In this document: positions 8,992 to 15,325 of the stretch, piece after piece | How positions within the stretch are numbered: the first letter of the stretch is position 1 | How the letters are laid out: each line of letters opens with the position of its first letter | Assembly (NCBI GenBank): GCA_022496205.1 | Contig: WTXD01000239.1 | Span: forward strand, 1-15,325 | Length of the DNA stretch: 15,325 nt | DNA from: Gloeopeniophorella convolvens | Lineage: Eukaryota > Basidiomycota > Agaricomycetes > Russulales | Direction of reading: 5' to 3' | Made by a program: the position numbers and the translations under genes | The notes under the pieces: generated by a model | Database searches by the model: none | The model's input: only the letters and a program-made list of their open reading frames with translations | What the model was told of the DNA's origin: nothing

Positions 8992-9617
8992 CTTGGGGCA
9001 ATGATACGCGTGGTATACACTGGCACCTCGTACAGAGGCTCTGACGATAGACTATCAATTCTTTGCGGCCCCGGGTACTTACTTGTTGAACTTTTTCCGA
9101 GCTGATATGCGCAGCCTAGGGGCGTAGCTAGCATGGTAGTGTGATTATAGGATGGTCGTGATAGTATTGAAACGGGTCAGACCAAGGACCGAGGACAAGG
9201 GAGTCCGGCGTTGTCGGCCCGCATGTGCACTCAGCGCATTCCGGAATTGAGTCGGCGAATGCTGGTACGTCGCCGTCACCAAGCTATCATTCATTTTCCT
9301 CGCAGTGCCATTGTAGCTTTATACGATCTCCTAGGGTCATCTCGCAGTCCATTGATGGTTCCACGACATCTGCATCTACACCTGTGGGAAATGCACAAGG
9401 CAGCGTACGGCAACGAGCAGTGTTAGTGGGGCCTCGACTCGTGGCAGTGCATACAAATACTAGTACTCTACATGATGGCCTCAGCTGGCACACGCTTCGC
9501 GCGCTTTTCATTCAGCTCCGACTCTCCCCTGTGCTTCTGTGTAGTACGCGGTCTGCTTCTACCTCTGCGTCCCAAACTACCGGCACGAATATACATATAT
9601 CTTCTAGAGTTACCTCC
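8992..9617. other. intergenic region between the tandem DUF6535 genes
   Basis: About 626 bases of spacer holding the 3' flank of the first copy and the promoter of the second. The frame of the second gene happens to stay open back to 9225, but that stretch shows no similarity to the first copy. An AT-rich alternation ATATACATATAT (9589-9600) lies just before the chosen ATG at 9618. No other feature is seen. Confidence 0.5.
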
Positions 9618-12119
9618 ATGGCAGGGAAGAGTATCAGTATAACTTCTTATTTTGATTTATGTATGTCGGGGACACTCACATATCCCGTAGGCGATCATCG
9701 ATACCCTCCAAGTGGGCCCAAGCTCGAACAAGCCCGATATGCACAGACAGACCAAAGCTTCAGCGATGGCTCCGGCGCCCTGTTCTCTATGTACTTGGAA
9801 AGGGCAGAGGAAGAAGATAAGAAGATAACGGAGAGCTGGAAGGGAGACGCCGACGGGATTCTCGTTTTCGTGCGTAGACCCTTCTCTTCCTTCCGAAAAC
9901 AGCTTCGCTCAATGACTTCTCTCTTTCCGCAGACTGGTCTTTTCTCGGCGATGGTCGCCACGTTCCTTGTCACCTCCGTGCAAAATCTCCAGCCGGACTC
10001 TCAAGATACTTCAGCACTCTACCTTTCCAACATCTATCACCTACTCGCCGATACCAATAACTCACAAGTGCCTTCCCCACAAGCCTTGCCTGACCCGCCG
10101 ACATTCTCTGCCCCTACATCCGCTGTCTGGGTTAACGCTCTCTGGTCCATGAGTTTGGTCATCAGTGTCATGTGCGCCCTGCTGGCAACGCTCTTGCAAC
10201 GATGGTCGCGTCGATACCTTCGCATGACCCAGCCGCGGTCCAGCCTGCGGAAGCGAGCTCGTCTTCGTGCATTCTTCGCAGAAGGCGTGGACAAGCACCG
10301 TCTTCGCTGGACAGTCGAGGCGTTGCCAGCGCTTCTCCACGTCGCACTCTTCCTCTTCTTCGCCGGCCTCGTCATCTTCTTTGCTGCAATCAATCATACT
10401 GTCTTCACCATTGTGTTAACGCTGGTGTGCCTGTGCATCGGCCTATATGCCTTTATCACCGTGATTCCGGTTTTCCACCACGACAGTCCCTACCACACGC
10501 CGCTCTCTTCACCTGCATGGTTATGCATCTCCGGGATGTTATACCTAGTCTCCAAATTTCTCTCAACAATCACAGGACTCCAAACATCGAGGTCACGGAG
10601 ATATCTTCGTCTTCGTGTTGCTTCAATGCGTTTTCGCGATCAGCTTCAGGATGGCCTGGGGAAAGCCACGGAATGGACCGCCCTGCTGTTACCGTCGCAG
10701 ATAGATACCCGCGCGCTAGTGTGGACCTTCAAGTCCCTGGATGAAGACCACGAGCTTGAACGTTTCTTCGCGGGCCTGCCTAGCTGGTGCGCCTCGAAGG
10801 AAGTGGAGAAGCCTTGGGAAGTTCTCGTCAAGCCGAACGCGTACGCGTTACACCACACATTCACTCTCTTAATGTCCCGCATCATGGAGTCTCACCTAAT
10901 ACCGGACTCTGCCAAGCACCTACGGGTTATCACTTGTACGAAGGTTTTGGAAGCGCTCTCCTTCCGCGGCACGAGCACGGCCACGCTCATCCACTTGGCC
11001 TCCGTTTTTCGCGGCTCGCAGCAACATCTGTTCGCTCAGTCCGTAGAGTTCGGTCTATTTATACAGAGACAACATATCAAGCTCGCCCATACCTCGTATC
11101 TGGCCTGCTATTTCACAAGTATAACCTGCGTCCTCATACTCAAGGGATACATTAACGGCGGCTGGTGGCGTCTTGTCGAATATCAACGACGCGGATTACC
11201 GCAGGTCACTCTTGAGCGATATCTTGAGTGTGGAAACAGCATCGCGTTGGCAAGTCTGAATTCTCTTATTCAGGAAATGATTCAGTCCCAAATCAGAGAA
11301 GACCAGTGCAGCATATTGGTACCGGCGCTGGCGGCAGCATGCGACTTCGACGCGCGCGACACTCTGCCGGAGGTTCAGCATGCGTTTTGTGGTCTATGGA
11401 ACCGACTCGTGCGTCGTGCCAACAGCAGTCCTGAGGGCCGATTCGGCCCCGTCCTCGAGCACCTCCGCAAAATCTATGTCTTACTGCATCTGGGGACGAC
11501 TGCTCTCCCACATGCATGGGAGGAAATTGCCGGAGGCGATTCGGTCGGCGACGTCACTTCGCACAATACTTCGGCGGAAGACGCGTCGGACGTGGACGGT
11601 CCTGGAATATATCCCTTGTGTGACCTTGAGTCTCACCGGCTCGCGACTCGTGCAGATACAGTTCCAAGAGACGATCACGCAAAGGAGACGAAACACCTTA
11701 CTCCACCTCACGGTCTGGCCTCCGCCGCAATTGACAACCCAGATACCTCCATCGTCGGGAGTCAACCCCGAGGCATGAAAGTTCACTCTTCACCTTCATT
11801 TGCACCCTCTGCCCCTGCCTCTGCCCTCCGTACGGGCGGTCCTACGAACTTGGCCATCACTCGACTGTCTGGCTCACCAGACTCGCCCCCGAGTTTGGGA
11901 CCCAAGTTGCCGAGTTGCGCGGAACCCGCAGTCCTGCGGCCAACCTCTACAGCTGATACAGGCTCGCCACCACTTCCATATTCCTCTCACGCGCCGATTT
12001 ACCCGTATCATTCCGCTATAGACATGACAGCCCAACACAGCAGGGATCCATTGGCAGCGTTTACTGAAGCGTCCAGGGGTCGACCTGCTTCCTTTAGTAG
12101 CCGGCCTGGCGCGGGTTGA
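9618..12119 (+). CDS. DUF6535 domain membrane protein (second tandem copy)
   Basis: Model join(9618..9630, 9691..9869, 9933..12119), 792 residues. The first coding exon is tiny (MAGK plus one base). The 60-nt first intron (GTATCA...CTCAC...CGTAG) and 63-nt second intron (GTGCGT...CCGCAG) are both without an in-frame stop, so the frame is open through them; splicing is inferred from the paralogue, whose introns have the same phases and whose second exon is also exactly 179 nt. Conserved blocks include MYLERAEEEDKKITESW, ILVF|TGLFSAMVATFLVTSV, WVNALWSMSLVISVMCALLA, ALVWTFKSLDEDHELERFF and IYPLCDLESHR. Four membrane segments are predicted in the first 260 residues, followed by a soluble region and a Pro/Ser/Thr-rich tail from about residue 630. 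Role unknown. The first exon is the least certain part. Confidence 0.83.
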   Translation: MAGKSISITSYFDLCMSGTLTYPVGDHRYPPSGPKLEQARYAQTDQSFSDGSGALFSMYLERAEEEDKKITESWKGDADGILVFVRRPFSSFRKQLRSMTSLFPQTGLFSAMVATFLVTSVQNLQPDSQDTSALYLSNIYHLLADTNNSQVPSPQALPDPPTFSAPTSAVWVNALWSMSLVISVMCALLATLLQRWSRRYLRMTQPRSSLRKRARLRAFFAEGVDKHRLRWTVEALPALLHVALFLFFAGLVIFFAAINHTVFTIVLTLVCLCIGLYAFITVIPVFHHDSPYHTPLSSPAWLCISGMLYLVSKFLSTITGLQTSRSRRYLRLRVASMRFRDQLQDGLGKATEWTALLLPSQIDTRALVWTFKSLDEDHELERFFAGLPSWCASKEVEKPWEVLVKPNAYALHHTFTLLMSRIMESHLIPDSAKHLRVITCTKVLEALSFRGTSTATLIHLASVFRGSQQHLFAQSVEFGLFIQRQHIKLAHTSYLACYFTSITCVLILKGYINGGWWRLVEYQRRGLPQVTLERYLECGNSIALASLNSLIQEMIQSQIREDQCSILVPALAAACDFDARDTLPEVQHAFCGLWNRLVRRANSSPEGRFGPVLEHLRKIYVLLHLGTTALPHAWEEIAGGDSVGDVTSHNTSAEDASDVDGPGIYPLCDLESHRLATRADTVPRDDHAKETKHLTPPHGLASAAIDNPDTSIVGSQPRGMKVHSSPSFAPSAPASALRTGGPTNLAITRLSGSPDSPPSLGPKLPSCAEPAVLRPTSTADTGSPPLPYSSHAPIYPYHSAIDMTAQHSRDPLAAFTEASRGRPASFSSRPGAG

Positions 12120-12874
12120 CTTCCACAGCAGGACGGCGATAGAGGGTCGGCGTCACAGCTTCTAGGTTAGATAGGCGTACTTTTGTTCTGACTTGTAATC
12201 CTCGTTCTTAGTCGAGTGTTGGGCTCGTACGGCGTATGTTCGTGTGTGTATTTTCATTCGTCATGTACTACTATCACGTACTTGATATCTGGCGTCGTTG
12301 TTGCCATTGGGCAATACTTAGGACTTGTATTGTTGTATCATGCGCAGTCACAGGTGCCACCCAGTCTCAGAAGCCAATATGGATTGTGATAGAAAATTGC
12401 GCAACGCGCAGTGACCGAGGCTGGACGCCAATCACAGCCTCACGTACGCAGAATCGTGCGCGCCAGTGTGCCAAACGACCATGTGAAGAGCGCATGTCAG
12501 CTACACCGCGACAATTGCAAAGACTCACCAGCGCACTTCAACACGAGCATCAGATCCTTGGTTCCCACATGACGTTACCGCACCCTCTGGACGAGCATGA
12601 TTTCAATATTACATAAGTAGCAGCGAGTAAGACTCAGACTTGAAAGGCCCATGCGCGAGTTGACGACGAAGCGAGCCCGCTTGACAACACCGGTAGTAAT
12701 ACGGGTCGTGTCAGCATGTCCGTGATTGTTGGGTGGAACCTCGGTCTGTGTGTTTCAATGTGCTAGAGTCGGGTTGAACGAATGCTCCCTGGGGGTGTTT
12801 ACCGAAGGGTACGATGAACATAGTGGCGAGGAACGAGCGCCACACAGACATGTTGGTAGTTTGGTAGTATCGGA
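12120..12874. other. intergenic region without a supportable gene
   Basis: About 755 bases. It contains the 3' flank of the second DUF6535 gene (several stop codons in every frame and T-rich stretches around 12180-12300) and the sequence beyond the broken end of the dehydrogenase remnant. The short frames have no recognisable content. Confidence 0.5.
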
Positions 12875-13215
12875 TGTGGCGGGCAGTGCGAGAAGCCTCG
12901 CGCGAGGGGCGGCGGACCTGATTCCTGCAGCCACCTCTTCGACAGGCCCTTTGCTACGGGCGACGAGGACCACTGCCGCGCCAGAACGAACGTAGGCGAG
13001 CGCAGCCTCGGCACCGATGCTGCGCGAGGCCCCAGTTATGAGGACAACCTTGCCGCGATTGGTTTGGACAAAGAAGTGCGTCCCTGGATCAATGGTAGGG
13101 TATACACCAGTTCAAATGGCAAGTCAGATGATATCACATGAAGAGGGCACGAAAGGACAGACTCGTTGTGGTGCGTGACCGGGAGGCTTTCGTCGAGTCC
13201 TTGGATGTTGCTCAT
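12875..13215 (-). pseudogene. truncated short-chain dehydrogenase/reductase (SDR) remnant
   Basis: The minus strand starts with ATG at 13215 and reads MSNIQGLDESLPVTHHN, a typical N-terminus of basidiomycete SDRs. Exon 1 ends at GTCTGT (13162). The second exon reads VYPTIDPGTHFFVQTNRG, then the Rossmann start KVVLITGASRSIGAEAALAY and VRSGAAVVLVARS. The expected 56-nt intron (13107-13162) has a CTGAC branch site 17 nt from its end, but the acceptor dinucleotide is GG instead of AG. The TGxxxGxG cofactor motif has Ser where Gly (or Ala) is usual (TGASRSIG, 13013-13036). Similarity stops after RLLALPA near 12875; the catalytic Ser-Tyr-Lys half (usually another 180 or more residues) is absent. 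In life the family reduces or oxidises carbonyls or alcohols with NAD(P)H. The remnant is probably non-functional. Confidence 0.75.
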
Positions 13216-13295
13216 GATTGCTGAAGTCGAACCAGACGTGCCCCAAGGATCACCGGTATTCGTCAAGCGCAGCCCCCAAATGACAGATATGGAAA

Positions 13296-13305
13296 CATAT
13301 ATACC
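13296..13305 (-). promoter_or_regulatory. TATA-like box of the SDR remnant
   Basis: The minus strand reads GGTATATATG about 80 bases upstream of the SDR ATG at 13215, a normal TATA position. It suggests that the 5' part of the SDR gene, promoter included, is still in place. Confidence 0.4.
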
Positions 13306-14147
13306 AGACTGTGGGGACCAGCGCCGCGCGCTATTTGTTTTGAAAATGACAGAACCGCACGACCTTCATAGGACGCCACCGCATTGCACTCAGATCCCGT
13401 AGGTAGCGGAGGGCTATTTTGAGAGTCAACGCCTTTAATTTGAGAGTCAGACCAATTGCGCCTACCCAATTTTGTACGACATGGCCGTTCAGGAACAACT
13501 TGAAGGATGGAGTAGAGTTATCATTGGTCGCGAAGGAAATGAGCAAAAGAGTCGAAGGAAGTGAGCGAAAGAAGAGAAAGAAGCACCGAGAGCGGTCCGA
13601 GGAGGTCCGCTGGCGCAACGGGCTGATGACGTAATAAAGAGACAGCAAGTTGCGTGGCCTACGCAAGGTCAACGCTTCGACGAGCAGGACATCGCGATCG
13701 AGATTGCGAAGTTGCGGAGTTAGAATGAAAGACAAGAATATTCCCAAATATTTCCTCAGATCTCTCCCGTAAGCATCCACCACCGGGACCCATTGGCTAT
13801 CCAGCGAGCCCTCCATGTCGATACATTATAGAGGCATTCGCCCAGGGCTGACAAGTTGCAAGAGGCGCATCGTGGATGTACCATAACCTATACAAGGCGA
13901 GCATCTTTTGTACTTTCTAATGCTCTAGGAAGATGGGTGCTGAGACGTCATCAGGCCACGGCATCGAGAGCTAATGATGCATGATACGCATTGTCTCCAA
14001 TCCATTCGTACGATATACCCGGAAGCGTTACAATAGGCGAGACTGTCCATAAGAGAGTATAGGCTGAACTCAATCTTGGTAATGAGAGAACCGCAGAGAA
14101 GGACCAAGTCGTGGGTCTGTAAATGCGCGCGGCTGGGCTGTGCCCAT
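13306..14147. other. spacer between the two oxidoreductase pseudogenes
   Basis: About 840 bases. A 161-codon minus-strand frame at 13331-13816 has no recognisable motif, and an overlapping plus-strand frame (13419-13634) is Lys/Arg-rich. I cannot support a gene. A 10-base direct repeat, TTGAGAGTCA, occurs twice near 13419-13449. Confidence 0.45.
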
Positions 14148-15281
14148 CTACCCGCGCAGAGAGACATCAAGCATCAAGGCATCTCTGGTCAACACAAAGC
14201 GGTCTTTCAGACCCTCCTCCCACGTGCCCGGTTGAGTTCCTGGGATAGCAGAAAAGTGGAAACGCCGAAGGAGCCAGCACAGCAGCATGCGCAGTTCCAT
14301 CAGTGCGAGGCTCTTGCCGGCGCACCCTGTCGGGCCGTACGAGAATGGGATGAAAGCTCTAGGGTTGTGGGGCCCTTCCAACCTCTCGGCTGCGATCCAG
14401 CGCTGGGGCTCGAAGCGTCCGGGGCGTAAAAGTTGCGCGGGTCACGCTGGACACTGTACGTGTGTATGGCAAGTTGTGTTTGCTCCGGAAGACGCTGTGG
14501 GACGGTGAGCTTCAGGATGAGATCGGAGGCACCGTTTTGGCTTACTGCGTCCCGAACCTCCTTGGGCCATTTCCCCGTGGAATGTACCTGTGCGAACCGC
14601 CCGGGACTGCCGGTTGGAGCCGCATGGCCTCGTTACTGCACCATCGATGTTTTAGTGTCTCGTAGGGAGATCAAGAATCAAGGGTTGGATCTCACATGCA
14701 AGCATTCAGCCATTCCAGTTCGCTCAACTTCGAGACATCAAGTGGCTCTTCGTCGTGTGGAAATGCCCATCTACTTCCCGTTGAAGGCGCTCATATGCGG
14801 TGGGGTAGTGACCAAGTAATGAATCAACGCAGTCGATGTGGTGCTGGTCGTGTCCGATCCAGCGACGATGGACAGAACACCTTGTTGGGCAACCTTGCTC
14901 AGAGGTGGGCGGTCTTTTTCTGGTAGCTCTTCTCCGCTCTTCCCGGTAGAGATGTCGACGTTGGGGACACAGGTAGAAGAGGCGACGTGAACGTACAAGA
15001 TAGTAATAGAGGTCTTTGCGGTTTGCGTCCATTTTCAGCCTTCGTGTGACCTGTTCAATACCGAACGTGGCAAGTAGCTGGACGCCGGGGGCAAGAGAAT
15101 TGATTACTGGCAAGGCCCAGGAGATATGTCCCAGTATGCTGGTAGCCCTGTCGTGATATCAGCGCTCGTTAATTCTAACCACAAGTAAGGAGGATACACC
15201 TACGTCATTCCTTGTGTGATGATTGTGTACACATTTTCCTTGTCGCCTCGGTCTGCCATTAGTTCAAACCCGCCGCCGAAC
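14148..15281 (-). pseudogene. cytochrome P450 pseudogene (C-terminal two thirds, multiple frame breaks)
   Basis: Minus strand, entering from the right edge. An exon begins after CCTAG at 15281 (FGGGFELMADRGDKENVY); a clean 56-nt intron (15148-15203) leads to SILGHISWALPVINSLAPG and RRLKMDANRKDLYYYL. The I-helix motif AGSDTT is at 14846-14863, the K-helix ExxR as EAMR at 14620-14631 after another clean 60-nt intron (14636-14695), FEPQRW at 14397-14414, and the heme loop FSYGPTGCAGK at 14313-14345 with the Cys codon at 14322-14324. The C-terminus ends naturally at 14148. The frame is broken at about four places: near 14800-14815, 14740-14768, 14500-14570 and 14415-14418. The intron after LYYYL (donor GTACGT at 14996) has no AG acceptor before the next exon. 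A living copy would be a heme monooxygenase; this one should not make a full protein. The N-terminal anchor lies outside the window. Confidence 0.85.
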
Positions 15282-15325
15282 CTAGGTACGATATGAGTTC
15301 CAATGTAAGTAAGAACAGTTCAGCT

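Noticed and set aside
9225..9617. upstream extension of the second DUF6535 frame
   Set aside because: The frame is open by chance. The extra 131 residues do not resemble the paralogue, and the ATG at 9618 with its splice sites explains the N-terminus better.
13331..13816. 161-codon minus-strand frame upstream of the SDR remnant
   Set aside because: No motif, splice structure or family resemblance could be found, and its composition drifts to a basic/hydrophobic mixture expected of non-coding DNA.
1..15325. CRISPR array, transposon ends, prophage or bacterial-type operon
   Set aside because: No regularly spaced repeats, long terminal or inverted repeats, transposase or integrase motifs were seen on reading both strands. 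The introns show that this is eukaryotic nuclear DNA.

Overview
The window looks like nuclear DNA of a filamentous basidiomycete, most likely an agaricomycete such as a polypore. Genes are split by short introns of about 49-92 nt with GT...AG ends and often a CTGAC or CTCAC branch site. The families seen (F-box proteins with a W-x-x-I-x-x-V-C-R-R-W-R core, DUF6535 membrane proteins, a DUF6593-like protein) are expanded or typical in that group. There are no bacterial signals. Family names come from recognising motifs by eye; no database was searched.

Layout. Bases 2-163 probably hold the 3' end of an upstream plus-strand gene. Bases 164-1233 have no gene I can support and contain a 15-G run. 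An F-box gene lies at 1234-3142 (+); its reading frame changes near 2050-2147 through either a 77-nt intron or a one-base loss. A minus-strand tRNA-Ala(CGC) with a 29-nt intron follows at 3326-3426, with an oligo-T terminator. A three-exon minus-strand gene (3906-4953) encodes a Tyr/Gly/Pro/Gln-rich tail, with seven 9-residue repeats, joined to a DUF6593-like domain; a CCAAT/TATA-like promoter lies upstream. A weak small minus-strand reading frame lies at 5156-5398.

The centre is a tandem, same-strand pair of DUF6535 paralogues (6440-8991 and 9618-12119). Each has three coding exons, second exons of identical length (179 nt), the same intron phases, four predicted membrane segments and a divergent disordered tail. 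They are clearly duplicates of each other.

The right end (12875-15281, minus strand) holds two decayed oxidoreductase genes: a truncated short-chain dehydrogenase with a lost splice acceptor, and a cytochrome P450 with its heme, I-helix and ExxR motifs and several introns intact but its frame broken at about four places. They may be remnants of a metabolic locus. Apart from the tandem pair I see no shared pathway among the intact genes, and I find no clear new defence or mobile system. The most unusual items are the DUF6593 fusion, the tandem DUF6535 locus, sharp GC changes inside two genes, and the decayed SDR/P450 pair.
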